The translations under genes were made by a program, and so were the position numbers. This document shows positions 13,692-26,707 of a stretch of 64,000 nt of DNA, in pieces. The stretch covers positions 62,001-126,000 of the forward strand of contig JAIXMG010000013.1 in the NCBI GenBank assembly GCA_025201345.1, given 5' to 3'. Origin of the DNA: Thamnidium elegans (Eukaryota; Mucoromycota; Mucoromycetes; Mucorales; Mucoraceae). The notes under the pieces were generated by a model. It searched no databases. It was not told where the DNA came from and saw nothing but the letters and a program-made list of their open reading frames with translations. How positions within the stretch are numbered: position 1 is the stretch's first letter; each line of letters opens with the position of its first letter.

Positions 13692-15856
13692 TATCTTACC
13701 CAGAAGCCAGTACATGCGACCATAGAAAGAATAGCTGAGACATATGGCACTATTTGTTTTGATTTTTTGCAAGAAACGTCATATTAGTAAAAAGAAAAGA
13801 TCAAACTCGCAAAGTATAATTACGTACGCCAGTAGGGGTAGTATTTGTTTTCTACCGGAATTAAAACAAATATGAGCGCATAGGCAGTAAAGGCCAAGAA
13901 CACATAAACACAAACTAAAAAGAAATGTCATTAACATTGTTTTATATTTAATAAAACATTTACCTAATGGGGCAGAAATAGGTCTCTTGCTGTTTGGTTC
14001 GCGTCTTCTGAGAATTAAAACAGCTAGAGCCATTAAAAAGTAAAAGACCTAAAATTACTGATTAATACTTTTTTTTTTTTGCATTATGCTTGAAGTTTTT
14101 TTTCTTTTTACATAAACAGGATAGGCTGCAAATGCAACAATAAACTGATAAACGGCACCAGGTGGTGGAACAAGAATAAATGTAATCGATAAGATGTACT
14201 GTAATAAATAAGCGTTTACGGGACTTCCAATCTTTGTATTTACTTTACCAAATACATTTCCGTAAGGTAAAAGACCTTGTCTAGAAACTTCCATAATAAC
14301 TCTACATGTACAATCAACTATTTGTTTTATATTCACCTTTTTGTTATTGTTACCTTCCCGCTGAGAAATTAATTGCAGCACCACAACCAAAAGCACTCAA
14401 ACCAATAAAAACTGGCAAAACATTCGATGCAAAATTTTGTCCCAATGACTTGGTGAAACTAAACAACAGTCAGTATACATGGTAGATCGATTTATTTTTA
14501 AATTCGCACTTACAATGCTGCAGCGACAATAAATTCTGAGTTTTTCATTGTATCTAATGGTAAAACAACCAAGTAGGCTATATTGGTTAAAATGTACAAT
14601 GTAGCTGTCGTAAGTAATGCAGCGGCAGAAGCTTTTGGTAGATTACGAATAGGGTCCTTTTTTTTTATAATATATATATATTTAGACATTATGAGACATT
14701 TTATTTGTTGCATATAGTAAACTCCTACCTTAACTTCGTCTAATATATAATTTAAATTATGCCATCCGCTATAGCTGTTCATTACCTAATTTAAGAATGT
14801 TGGAATTGTTTTAATTTACAAAAAGCATCATGACATACATAATAAAGTGCTGATGCATAAGGACCAACAGTAGCGGAGGTACCATAAAATGAAAGATTAA
14901 GTGAAGCATCTACATCAGAAGGTATAACTTTTATGAGTACAAATATTCCGATAATGGCTATCAAACCCAATACGAATAATTTGACAACAGTTAGAAATCC
15001 CATTAATTTCATTGTAGCTCGTGTTGAAAATATATTGACTAACATCAAGATGGTAGCACTAAGCACTATAAACGAGGTATAAATAATCCAACTTTTTTTC
15101 CAATATAGTATCATGACGAATGACTTACATGCCCACCCTCTATCGGCCCAATGGGATTTATAGGATGGCCCAAAGATGGCATAGTTTATGTATCCACCAA
15201 ACACAATACCTTTTAACAAAAACAAAAATATTTAATATATTGTTGTCGTCCCTTGCATGATTGTTTACCTTGTGATGCAACACCACTAGACCTATTCATT
15301 AGACTCCAATACGTAAACAGATAGGCTAATAGGTATTTGGGTCGTCTATAGCAATATTCCAAATATCCAACTTCGCCACCACTAATATTTTTTTCTAAGA
15401 TATAATGTTACATGTTTAGTTTGCATGTATATATACCTTCTAGGAAGCTAGTTTAGTTAGTATAAAGTGGATAAAGATAAAATAAAACAAAAGCGGTTTA
15501 CCATGGTTCCTAATTCCATAAAAGTATATGTTCCTGAAAGTGCAACCAAAGCACCAATCAACCAAATAATAAGATTCATTCCTCCTGAACCAACCAATTG
15601 TAAAGTAAGTGCAGGTCCAACGAAAATACCGGCTCCAATAATATAACTCACGTTAACCATTGCACCTTGAATCCAACCAATCTTGCGCTCCAATCGTTGG
15701 TCTAAAGTGAATGAGTTTCTATACCTATTATTTTATTTTTTTTATTGTTAAAAAAATAAAAAGCTTACCCCCAACGGCTAGTGGTTCCATATGTTCAATC
15801 TGCTCAGTGAACTGTTCATGCCGCAACATGGGTTCTTGATCGTCATTTAAAGTCAT
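13487..15856 (-). CDS. LAT-type amino acid transporter (APC superfamily)
   Basis: Membrane amino acid permease. Fourteen exons: 15856-15769, 15701-15502, 15447-15437, 15381-15269, 15209-15129, 15065-14839, 14785-14729, 14656-14514, 14458-14354, 14301-14112, 14048-13964, 13914-13828, 13749-13700, 13621-13487; 523 residues, normal for the family. The first membrane segment begins VSYIIGAGIFVGP, matching the GxGIF substrate-binding loop of LAT/APC transporters. LMALAVLILRRREP and a final short cytosolic tail also fit. Exon 3 is an 11-nt microexon (LPR plus part of Ser) that rebuilds the conserved P-RSGGExGYLE loop; without it the frame breaks. Fungal relatives include methionine permease Mup1/Mup3-like proteins, but the substrate is not determined here. 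Confidence 0.9.
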
Positions 15857-16527
15857 GTGAACAAGTAATAAAAAAATGTTTATATATACAAGGCAGGATC
15901 GTCACAATCTAATATGGGAGCATAAATTTGTATGGTAGTACAGACAAACATATGCACATCTAAAATGAAGGACTTGTTCCGAGTTTCAAACAGGACATGA
16001 TGTATAATTCGCACTAAGCCACGTATTGATACGATTTGACATGTAGACTAATGTATAAATCCAAGGATTTAGATAAAGAGGAATGAGGGGGGTGAAAATA
16101 TAGGTAGAGAGAGTGTGTGTGTGAGAGAGAGAAGAGGAGAGAAGGAACATTTTACAAATAAAGGGGGAGGTTAGAATATAATATAAAAAAACCTCAATCG
16201 CTTATTTACTTCCCTTCTTTCGTTTTCTTTTTTTTTCTATATTTACGTTTGTTGTGTCTGCGTTTGTTTGAGTGTTGTGTTGCGTTGTGTGTGAGTAGTG
16301 TGTATATGCTTAAAAGTTGTTTATTTCTTCTTTTATTTATTTATTTGCCACTCTCCTTTTTTTATCTTTTTTTATATTTCTCGTCTTGTATATATTCCCC
16401 AAAAGAATATCTATTGTATATATATATATAGATATATATACACATACACACACATTTATATATATAGAATCTCATGTTTATCAGTTTATTTTAAATAAAT
16501 AATAAAAAACGACAAGACGCGAATGAT
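15857..16527. promoter_or_regulatory. Divergent intergenic region between transporter and RhoGEF
   Basis: Probable shared promoter region. It holds GTGTGAGAGAG and TATATA/CACACA simple repeats (16105-16135, 16415-16465) and long pyrimidine-rich stretches just upstream of the RhoGEF. No binding site can be named with confidence. Confidence 0.45.
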
Positions 16528-19276
16528 ATGAAGTCAAATAATATACTGTACAATGAACAATTGGATTGCTGTTGCTGTTGTTACTGTTGTTGCTATAGTA
16601 ACAGTCCACCCGTACAGTCACCAATCCCTCCATGGCAACCACCTGCCAATCATATCCCCAATATGGACTCCACCTGTTCCTGTTGTAGCTGTAATTCGTC
16701 CTCTATTATCGAAGAAGAACAAAGCCCTACACCTATTATATCACAAACAGAAAAATTTAAACAAAAGAAACTTCATGCTATTCAGGAATTACAACAAACT
16801 GAACGCGATTACGTTTTAGACTTGAGTCATTTAGTACAAGTAAGTTGTCCCCCTTTTTTTAAAAAAAAAAAAAAAAAATTCTCCTTTATCCTTTTTTGTA
16901 ACCAATTCCGCTTACTTAGTGTTTACAGATATTATCTCGTCAACAATGGATTACGACAAAGCATAAATTAATTATCAAAAGAAATTCAATGGAAATTCTG
17001 TCATTTCACCAACAATTTATTATTGCTCTGAATATAGAAAGTTGTATCGCACAACGTTTCATAGATAAAGTAGGATATATTAAAATCACGTGGCTAACAG
17101 AGGGAAAAAAAAAGACTAAAGTATATATTATCATTAGATGGACCAATTCTCACTATATAAGCATTACTGTGATATGCACGCAGAGGCATGGGCCCTTATT
17201 TCAGAATATCGTGATCGGCCTGAATGGACGCAATTTTTGAAAGAGTGTGCTATTCATGATACGAAACAACAAAGGAAGCTACATTTTGAAGATTATCTCA
17301 TAAAAGTAAAAGCTGGTTTTATTCGAAATTATAATTAAACTAAATTATTATATTTAGCCTGTGCAGAGAATATGTCGATATCAGTTGTTGATTAAAGAAA
17401 TTATTAGGTATACTTCTCCTCAATGTTCGGAATATGAATTATGGAACACTATTTCAAGTGAGATGCAGGATATTGTCACGGATATTGACTACCGCAAGTT
17501 TCAAAGAGATATGAAGGAACGTACAGAAAAGTTCGTACAGAGGTTAGACGGTGATTGGCGAATAAGTAAAAGGCATGTATCTCAGTTAAGCAATCTATTA
17601 ATCTCGGGTGCAATCGAAGTCACTTATTCAGCATTAGGTCAAACTTTATCAAAGCCAAGGTATCTTGGCTGCTTTATTTTTAAAACTTACATTATAATGG
17701 TTAGACCTAAAAAAGTAAATTGTTATGAACCGAAACATTGGTTTCCGTTACGTATGACCGAATTTGAAGACTTATTAGATATAGAAGGCCAAAGAGAACA
17801 TTCATTTGTATTGCGCTGTAAAAAGCATACATTTTGCTTTAGTGCTAGTTGCGCTCAAGAAAAGATATTATGGGTGAAAAAAATACAGGAGGCTATCATT
17901 AGTGCCAAAATCGAAGCGTCTGATGAAAATCTATCTGCACAAGACTTTATCATATCCTCTCTCCCTGGAATAACAAGTAAAAGATCCCCTCAAAGCATTC
18001 GTCTTTCTCGATCATTTACAAACATACTGGATATAACACTTGCATCTGGTGATTTAATTGATAAAAGGAGTCATAGTGACTTTAGTATGAACACTTTAGA
18101 AAAAAGAAATTTAAAAAGATCAGCCTCAACCAGTATTCAATTTGACGATATGATTAAACTACATCCACCTGCAATAAAAGCAACTTCGCTAAAAAAGAGA
18201 TATTCTGTAGACTATCCAAAGTCAAGAAATAATTCGGAAATCTATATTAAACCTGATTCGTTTGGATCTGGACTTACTCGCAAAAGACCTAGTTCTTTAG
18301 ATTTATTATCTGCTGCAAATAATACAAGTAATATGATTGGAAAAATGTCACTTCAGTTAAAAAGTAATCATCAAAATGCATTGCGGTTAACTGTAGACCA
18401 CAAGTTGAGAGATGTATGTACTCAAGATTATTTATCTTCAAGAGCTTGGTATATAAGAGACAGAGACTCCTCTCCGACTAGTTATTATCAATCTCCAACT
18501 GAATTATCAAACAGCTCAAATTTTACTTCCATGTCTCATTCAAATAGTGCTGACTTGCTTAAAAAGCGTAAATCAACTTCTTTTATTCGTTCTTCCGCTT
18601 CCAGTTTTTCTGTCATTATACCAAAGAGATCTGATAAAGCTAAACAACAAGAATATGAAGTACAATCAAATACAAGCTCTTGCTCAAGTTCTGTAGATAA
18701 ATCACAACTCCATCTTCCTTCTTCTCGGAGACCTTCACAATCAAGTCAATTATTGAGAAGAATATCCCAAAGCAGAGGTATATCTGAATCACCAATATCA
18801 CTAGATAATACGTCTAGTGTCAGTAGTTTTAATGTTGATAAAAAAATTGAAAGGTGTTCTAGTAAAAAGAAATTGTTTGTGGGAAAAGTTTTAAGGCGCA
18901 TAGCAAGCTTACATCAAAAACCTCCTTCTCCGACATCTACTAATTCATCTTTTGCTACTAACGAGGTAATTTATATAAATATTTATAAACTTGAACCTGT
19001 TGTGAATATTAAATACTTCTATTTTGAAAAAAAAAAAAGGTTCGAAAAGCTGCATCAGTAGATACAAAAAGAAACCGAACAAAATGGAAAAAACACGAGG
19101 AAATGATACAAGTTGATGGAAATGATCGACCTGAAGAGGAGCCACCCATCATTACTGCATTTTCTTACGCTTCAACACCGCCATCAAAACCAAAGAATTC
19201 AAGATGGAAAACGTTAATACGGCCTACAAGCTTTTTAAGGAACAATAATAGTATGCCATCCCACATAGACCTTTAA
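16528..19276 (+). CDS. DH-PH domain Rho guanine nucleotide exchange factor
   Basis: Activator of Rho-family GTPases, acting at the plasma membrane on polarity and cell wall growth in related fungal proteins. Five exons: 16528-16839, 16929-17069, 17138-17305, 17358-18965, 19040-19276; 821 residues. The N-terminus is Cys-rich (eight Cys in nine residues near 13-21, then CSCCSC near 51-56). The DH domain starts at KLHAIQELQQTERDYVLDLS (about 77) and runs through PVQRICRYQLLIKEI (about 208), the conserved CR3-type helix. The PH domain (about 285-385) has GAIEV, YLGCFIFKTYIIMVRP and a closing WVKKIQEAI. The remainder is Ser-rich and low in structure with many RS/KR sites, likely regulatory. Introns 2-4 keep phase 0. 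Confidence 0.9.
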
Positions 19277-19477
19277 ATGTATAATATATATAATCAAGAC
19301 ACTACAATTTAGTAATAACATAATACGATAATTTAATAAAAAAAAACATGTAGTTTTTCGTAAACACTTTGCTCCTTAAAAAAACAACAACAACAATAAA
19401 CAACATTGCTAATTATTTATTTTTCTCCTTTTCTCTCTCTCTTTCTCTCTTATTATTGTCCCTTTCCTTTCAACTAT

Positions 19478-21426
19478 ATGTTTCGACATTTATCAAAACT
19501 TGCTTTAAAGTATACTACAAATTATCATTCAACGACTTTAATTCTAGTTGAATCGTGGTTAAAGGATATGCAAATAGGTTTAGTGCGTCCTTTTTTTCTT
19601 CTTCTGTATATTGCGTTATAACTAATTCAATTGCATATCTAGGATGCATTACTGGACGATCAGATCATGGTGGCCGAAGATATATTTTCCTGTAACCTGT
19701 CGGAAAAATCACCATTTCATGCGTTTGGATATGCTCTGTTACTGTACACCAAAGCCATGCTGGCAATGGAGCGAACAGTTATTGATCAAGCCATTCAATG
19801 TGTACTCGATGTACAAGTTACATTGAAACGAACAATGGCAAAAAAGACAAAAACAGCGGTACCGACAGGACCTTGTATTCATACTTCTTACTCGGCCCCC
19901 CTCAATCTACCAATGTACCATGCCAAGTTAGTTTCACAAGATGCCATTGAGCTTCAGTTTGAATTACTTGAAGCTAACTGTATACTCATGTCGGCAACTT
20001 TACAATTCCTAAAGGATAATTGGTTTGACCACTTGAAAGCAGCGTATGATTTGCGGAAAGCTTATAAAATATATGAACGTCTATTTGAAATGGCAACAGG
20101 TGTAACTATAGCCAAATATGAAACAAGAAAAAAGAGAACTGCATCATACCACGAGTATGCAGATTATTCTTTATTGAACGATACGATAGAACATGGTGCA
20201 TATTTCGGTATTGGTTTATTCAGTGTCATATTTTCGGTATTACCGAATAAAGGTACTCTTTAATAAATTATACTATTGGATTGAGAAAACTGTTGTATAA
20301 TATATATGTAGTAGGAAAAATTTTGAATACGTTGGGTTTTCATGCTTCCAGGTCTCGTGCCATTTTATTTCTTGAAAAATCGTGCCACAGTCAAACCATG
20401 TACTCATCACTTAGCGCCTTAGTTTTACTTGCATATTATACAAACATTTCCATCTACATTTCTCCCAAGTTGAACCAATCCTTTTTGTTTAAAGATGCAC
20501 AATCTATGCTGGAAAAAATGAAAAAGTCGTATCCACATGGTCAAATTTGGTATTTGATGGAAGGAAAACTTAAAAAGTTACAAGGTCAATTAGATACAAG
20601 TATTATGTTACTAAAGCAAGCAAAGAGTCCCGCTATTCCTATCAACCGAACAGATACACAAGAATATCTTCGTAATGCGTCCATAACCGAATTCACTCAA
20701 TTTAAATCATTTTTGACATACGAATTAGGGTGGTCTTATATTTACGCAGGTAATTATTTTGAGGCATCCGAAACATTCTTTTGTTTGGAAAGTATGTGTA
20801 ATTGGTCCCGGGTATTCTACCATTATATTTCCACATGTTGTATGATTGCAGATGGAAGATACGATAAGGCAGCGCTTGAGATACGTCAAATGACAAATAT
20901 GCTGGGTCAAAGAAAACCGAATTGTAACGAACAGTATGCCGAATCTAGAATTAAACATTGGGTAGATACATCGACAAAGAACCAAACGACATTAAACAAG
21001 ACATTACAATTTGATATTGTAAATCCTTTATGGGAACTAGTATATTTGTGGAATGGAACTCGTTTGTTATCGAGTCAAATAGTTGAACTGATAAAACAGC
21101 AACCACAAACTGATCCAATGATTTGTTTATTAATGGGCGTCATAGAAAGAGATATTGAGCAGAACATGGAATTAGCTATGGAATGCTTTAATTTAGTCTT
21201 GATATTAACTGAAGAAACTAACAGTTGGATTATGCCTTACGCAATGTATGAAATAGCCACTACTCATTGTATTTTATTTAGAGAAAAGGGACATAGTGAA
21301 TATAAATTGATTATATTGGATTGGATAAATTGTATTGAAAATTATTACAGTCAGAATACACAAGATAATGAATGGGAAGCAAGAATGCAACTTCGTTGTC
21401 AACTATTGATAGAATCTTATAAATAA
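19478..21426 (+). CDS. Iml2/TTC39-family TPR protein
   Basis: Three exons: 19478-19582, 19643-20252, 20312-21426; 609 residues. The joined start reads [20 protein letters not shown], matching the GLDAML-type opening of the Iml2/TTC39 family, and continues [15 protein letters not shown]. Later hallmarks are [11 protein letters not shown] and the TPR-like helices [12 protein letters not shown] and [19 protein letters not shown]. In yeast Iml2 clears inclusion bodies and works with lipid droplets; animal TTC39 proteins have lipid-linked roles. The first intron uses a GTGCGT donor, chosen because it alone keeps frame; a further upstream exon cannot be excluded. The 3' end faces PP4 across 61 bp. 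Confidence 0.83.
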
Positions 21427-21487
21427 ACCGCATTATATATGTAAATATATATGTAAATATATATATGTATATTTCTTTTTTTTTTTT

Positions 21488-22963
21488 TTAAAGAAAGTAA
21501 TCCGGTAATGCCTTCTTTTGAGGTGTTCCTCGAAGATCCTGCTAAAAAGAAAAAAAAAACGCGTGTTAAAATAAAACATAATAAAACATTACATTTTTTT
21601 GTACTTACTTGAGGCGCTGCTTCAAATAACTTGTATTGTTTATTCAAATAATCGTCCAATTCTAATATTGCTGCTACATTACCACATCTATAACAGTAGT
21701 TGGGAGCTGACCATACAGTAACAATTGTATCGTCGAACATTGGTTTATATCCTTCCATCACCAATTGATGTGCACGAGCGATCAAATCAAGTCCGTTGGC
21801 GTGTAAAAACTAGTTTTTACAACTGATCAGTAACGTTTTTAAAATAAATACATGTATTAATACTTTACTCCTTGTACAACATCTGCACCAAACAGATATC
21901 CTGCGCCTCTCGGGCTATAACCCCACCCCTCGATTTCTACATATATATATATATATATATGATAAGTGTCTTTTGATAGCAACCTATTCATAATAATATT
22001 TTCCTAACCTTCAGGGTCAGACCAAAGTAAATCACACATAGCACCATCATGAGGTACTTCTTGCTTTCTATCAATAGTTCTAATCTAATAATAATAATAA
22101 GATTCTGTCTTTCTCTTTTGTTTTTTTTTTTTTTTTTTTTTCTCTCTTACTTGGTCTAATGTATTTATACTAGGAGAAAGACCTCCATGAACACAAAATA
22201 CTTTGTCGTCAATAATAGCACTTAAACTTAAATAGTCGAAAATTTCACAACAGTATCTCCATACATTAGCCGATCCAAACTTGCGTGTACATTCGTCATA
22301 GAAACCATATACTTGTGTAATTTGTCTACTTTCGTGATTGCCTCGAATAAGTGTAATTCTGTCAGGGTATCTTACTTTCAAAGCTAATAATAACAAAAAT
22401 GTCTCGACTGAATAGTAGCCGCGATCTACAAAATCACCTAGTATATTTTAAAGAGAGGCTTTTTTTAGATGGGTTCTCTTTTTTGTTTTTGTTTTTGTTT
22501 TTTGTTTGCTTTTAATTACCCATGAACAAGTAGTTTGTCTCTGGACACTCTCCACCTACTCTAAATAATTCCTTAAGATCATGGAATTGACCTACAAGTA
22601 TTAGTTAATAAAATAGTCGAGAAACCAGGGTAACTAGCCTCTTTATTATTATTATTTTTTACCGTGAATATCACCACAAATCTACGTACAGAAATAGGGT
22701 TAGATGCAAAAGTAAAAAAAGAAAAAGAAAAGTTATCATTTTGTAAAATAGAAGAATAGTTACAGTGACAGGAGCATCAACTCTTTGAACATTACTCTCT
22801 TCGATAAGAATTTCTCTAGCTTTCGTACATAACTCTTTTACTTCTTGTTCGGTAATGATTTCACCTCTTCTCAATTGCTCAAGTTGTCTAGGTGTGTCCG
22901 CGTTTTTGTTATTATTATGAATAAAAGCAAACTCTTGTCATCATACCTATCAAGATCAGCCAT
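21488..22963 (-). CDS. pph3: Protein phosphatase 4 catalytic subunit
   Basis: PP2A-family Ser/Thr phosphatase acting in DNA-damage recovery and signalling. Nine exons: 22963-22947, 22887-22764, 22681-22663, 22591-22520, 22437-22151, 22084-22009, 21936-21869, 21809-21609, 21538-21488; 304 residues (human PP4C has 307). Metal and catalytic motifs GDIHG, GDFVDRG, RGNHESR and the active-site [14 protein letters not shown] and [11 protein letters not shown] are all present. [15 protein letters not shown] at the start and EAAPQ..RGTP..DYFL at the end favour PP4 over PP2A or PP6. Exon 1 is 17 nt and exon 3 is 19 nt. The last exon has a tandem TAGCAG acceptor, so a one-Gln insertion isoform is possible. 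Confidence 0.95.
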
Positions 22964-23090
22964 CCAAAATATATACAGCTATATTTTTTAAAAAAAAAAA
23001 GAAAAAAAAGTAAACAAAAATAAAAGAAAAGAAAAAAAGAAAGTCCAGTAAAAAAAGGGAAAAAAAAAAAAAGTTTTTAAATGTAAAATA

Positions 23091-23546
23091 TTATGATTGT
23101 TTATTTCTTTTTCTGTTATTATTACTAAGATCAGATTGGTTATTATTATTATGGGCCGCGATAATTTCTCGAAGTGAATGGATTTCTTTTGTTTGTCTTG
23201 AGACCAGTGTCATTAAGGCTTGTATTCTTTTGATATATTGGATTTCATTGGCAGTAGGTGGCATACGTTCTTGAAGTTGTGGTGGTGGTAATTGTGGTTG
23301 TGGTGGTGAGGATTCATCATAGGGTGAGGGAAGTCTTTGTAATGAGTGTGTTGGTTCATAGGGTATAAATTGCATACTAGATAATTTCTGGTTATCCGTG
23401 ATAGCTGGGAGTCTTTTATTATGATACATGTCTTCTGTCTTTTCATCTAGTAGAAATCCAATCCTTTGCTTTTCTGCTTTACAGAACGGTAATTCATTAT
23501 CTTTGAAGTGATTAATGCTTGTATTAGTTTGTTCTTGGTAAGTCAT
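23091..23546 (-). CDS. Hypothetical protein, Pro/Gln-rich with C-terminal coil
   Basis: A single open frame of 151 residues, not recognised. The middle has a Pro-rich run (PPQPQLPPPQ, about residues 81-90). From about 98 to 130 it is a likely amphipathic helix or coiled coil (EIQYIKRIQALMTLVSRQTK then EIHSLREII), ending in an Asn-rich basic tail (NNNRKRNKQS). Its codon use and the presence of a sensible helix make it more likely real than chance, but no homology is claimed. Confidence 0.45.
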   Translation of the reverse strand: MTYQEQTNTSINHFKDNELPFCKAEKQRIGFLLDEKTEDMYHNKRLPAITDNQKLSSMQFIPYEPTHSLQRLPSPYDESSPPQPQLPPPQLQERMPPTANEIQYIKRIQALMTLVSRQTKEIHSLREIIAAHNNNNQSDLSNNNRKRNKQS

Positions 23547-23648
23547 TTTTTAGTTTTAAAAAAGATGTTGTTCCTATATTTATATGTGTTGTTTGTAAAA
23601 AAAAAAGAAAAAAAAAGAGACTCTGTACATCATCCTCTCCTTTTTATA

Positions 23649-23680
<32 letters not shown>

Positions 23681-23902
23681 GTATTACGGCTCAGATATTA
23701 AAGTGTCATAATCGTTTTTGTTTGTTTTAAGCCTCATATTTTAAAGCCCACTAACAATAACATTACAATTTATTTATAGAGCAATCGGTTAACCCCAAGA
23801 GAGTTTATTCTCTCTTGGGTATCAGATATTTTTACTCTATACACGTATAAAAAAAAAATAATAATAGTCGGCACAATAATAATAAAAGTACAAACACGTA
23901 TA

Positions 23903-23939
<37 letters not shown>

Positions 23940-26641
23940 GTGGGCAAAGATGACTAGTATATTTATCAGCCGAATACAAAAAAAAAAAAAAAAAGCAAAG
24001 CCTTTTTTTTCTTTTTTTCAACTTCTTTTTTTTTCAGTCTGTTTTTTCCGCTTTTTTGTCCGTTTTGACTTTTGGTTATAGAAAACAATAAGATTCTTTA
24101 TTTTTATGAATGATATAAAGTAACGTGTCAAAAAAAGAACAAGTAAAATAAAATAATGGAAAATAGCTAAGCCAAGAAACCTTCTGTTTAGGAACACAGC
24201 GCCACTATTTTTTCTTAATTTCGACTGTTTGTGCAACTTTAGAATATTTATATATAGATATTTACCCTTTTTTTTACTAAAAAAAAAACTGTAACAATAA
24301 CATACAAGTATATTATTACAAAGTTCAGAAATAGAAGAAGAAAACATCATATAATGATTTAATGAGGTAGCTTTTTCTTAAAGATAAACCCTTGCATAAA
24401 ATTAAAAATAAAAAGGTACATGTTGTCATTTGTGTTACCATTCATGTACAATGGACTTCACTTTCTTTTTGATTGCGCATCCGATGCGGACATACTTGAT
24501 AAATATGGTTCCTATTCTTTTTAAGCTCGCATAACTACACTAAAACCTTGTACACACTATATACCTTAAAAAGGTTTGTAAACTTGTGTTCAACGAGGGG
24601 AACAATGGTTGATACACAGATCTTTTTTTCTTTTTTTTAGTACAAAATTTTACCTATCATAACACAAAACTTGTGTATATCATATCATTGTCGATGCATT
24701 TTTTCTTTTTATCAAGCTGTGTACGCATTGATCAACAAGCCACAACCTTATATATATACTACATAAACTTATGAAGTTGGATGCAATCTAAATTTGTGGC
24801 AGGTAAATATTTCTTTTTTTGCAGTCGACACAAATATTTTTTACAGATGCGTCCCCCAAACAACAGTTTCCATAAAATTTATCAAGTTGGGTTTATTCTA
24901 CGCCTGAAGATGCTACACCAGAGGATGCTTATAATAAAAGCGAAACAAATGCCAAGACTATCTGTTTTTTACTTGCGTTTTACTTTCCTTTTATAAAGAA
25001 CATCGTAAGGCACGTATATTTTTTTTTAAAAAAAAAAATTCACTGTAAAAAATATTGACAGCTTAATTATGATGCATAAAATCGCTTGTTATATGTGTGA
25101 GACCACTATAAGCCAATGATTGATAAGCTACAACACAATATACCATATTCATCTATATCGAGATCTTACCTAAAAGTTTGAGACTTTTCGTATTTCATAC
25201 ATAAAGATATCTCTGTAATAGCTTAACTCGTGTAATCCTATGATGATTCCCTTAATAGTACGTGAGTTTTTTTTTTTTCTAGTTTAAGAGGCAAATTTAG
25301 CTAAATCGAGTACCATTTAAAAAAACGAGATAATTCTATCATTGCTAAGCCCAGTTTTTATTAAAAGTGTGTGCTACTAATCTCAGTATTACACACTTGT
25401 TTCGCCATGTATCTCGTGACATATGGTATCTTAGTTACACAAAGAACAGGCCTCTGTTTCAAAGGACAGTCGTTGTTATGTGGAACTTCAAAAGCCCCAT
25501 CCCACAAAATGAAAGATTTAAGGTTACATTTAACCGCAGTTTTCCTCTAAAAGTGCCTTTTTTTATTTGAATATATGAATATCTAGAAGTACGATATTCG
25601 AAAGAAAATCAAATTTTACATAGCTTTTACTGATATCATTATGATAGAAAATTTCAGTTTTATAGGTCATTTTTCGACTTACTTTTTTTTCAAAAAAAAA
25701 AAAAAAAAAAAAAAAGAAAGAGAATCAGTAAACTTAGAAATAGTGTTTTTCTTGAAATATATATGCTCGGCCAATATTCATTCTAAAGCACCACATTAGC
25801 AGAGAAGCATAGGCTGCTCTTTTTCGAATTAGATTCTTTTCCAAAGGATTAAATTAATAAAAAGTAAAAATATTATAGTAACAACTGTGTAATTTACAAA
25901 ATTTAATTCTGCTATAATTATATACTAGAATTCTTTGCAACGATAAAAAAAAGGGAATAAATACCTTTAATTTTGAAAGGAAAATTCAGGACTTCTAATT
26001 AAGCCAAATCTACGTTCAAGTAATTGAGGCTCCAAGCCTGACCTTTTTCTCTTTTTTTATTTTGTAGAAAATTTCGTAGCCAAAGCCTTGCCCTGTATTA
26101 AATTACGAAGGGGCTAGTAATAAATTAAGAGAAAAGTCACAATAACGAAGACATTATTACGTGAAATGAAGAGATGAAATTAGCCAGGTTTATACTCCAT
26201 TTGGAAGCAGAAGATTGCATATGTAAAGTCCTAACGTGTTTGGAAGATTGTTTTTTTGGATATACTTGCTTCGGCTTCGCAACGGACCGGATATCATGCT
26301 TCACATCGGACTTGTCCGGCGCGTTTGGTCCGGACTAACTTTAAATATAAAAAATAGGATTTGTATACTTCTTTTAATTCGACCAACCATGATAACTTAC
26401 GGTAGTTGTTTGTGAAATTGATAGCTATTGTTCCTGATTTATCTTTGTCAGAGACTTGAAGATAGTATCGATAAATAGTATTAAAATTATAAATTACTAG
26501 TATTGGCTGTTCTATTATAATTCCTGTAGCAAACGATTATCTTTTCAAATCCTAAGTGTTTCTGTCCAAGAATGTAATGTCGAAACCAAGTTATAAAATA
26601 CAATTCTAAGTAAAAGCTTATTTATTTAAAACATCAAGGTA
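23547..26641. other. Gene desert 1, left part
   Basis: About 3 kb of very AT-rich sequence with many poly-A and poly-T runs (for example 23651-23680 and 23907-23934). No gene is found. A small GC-rich patch with palindromes lies at 26268-26340 and is listed separately. Confidence 0.6.
26268..26340. other. GC-rich palindrome patch in AT-rich desert
   Basis: Three related motifs lie within 55 bp: CGGACCGG (26283-26290), CGGAC-TT-GTCCG (26307-26318) and GTCCGGAC (26328-26335). The flanks are strongly AT-rich. Inverted CGG half-sites resemble Zn2Cys6 regulator targets, but no gene lies close by, so a role is speculative. Confidence 0.3.
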
Positions 26642-26675
26642 AAATAAAAGATATAATCTCAAAATATTGTTTTAG

Positions 26676-26707
26676 CCAATCATATCTGACCCACGTGGAT
26701 GTCACGT
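26676..26707 (+). promoter_or_regulatory. CCAAT / CACGTG / GTCACGT module upstream of tRNA-Lys
   Basis: CCAATCATA at 26676-26684, CACGTG at 26692-26697 and GTCACGT at 26701-26707, which is about 60-90 bp upstream of the tRNA-Lys 5' end. The same elements in similar order and spacing lie upstream of tRNA-Pro (59812-59855). Function is inferred from this repetition only. Confidence 0.4.

Noticed and set aside
26276..26340. Inverted CGGAC motifs as an intrinsic terminator
   Set aside because: This is a eukaryotic genome, and no T run follows the stem.
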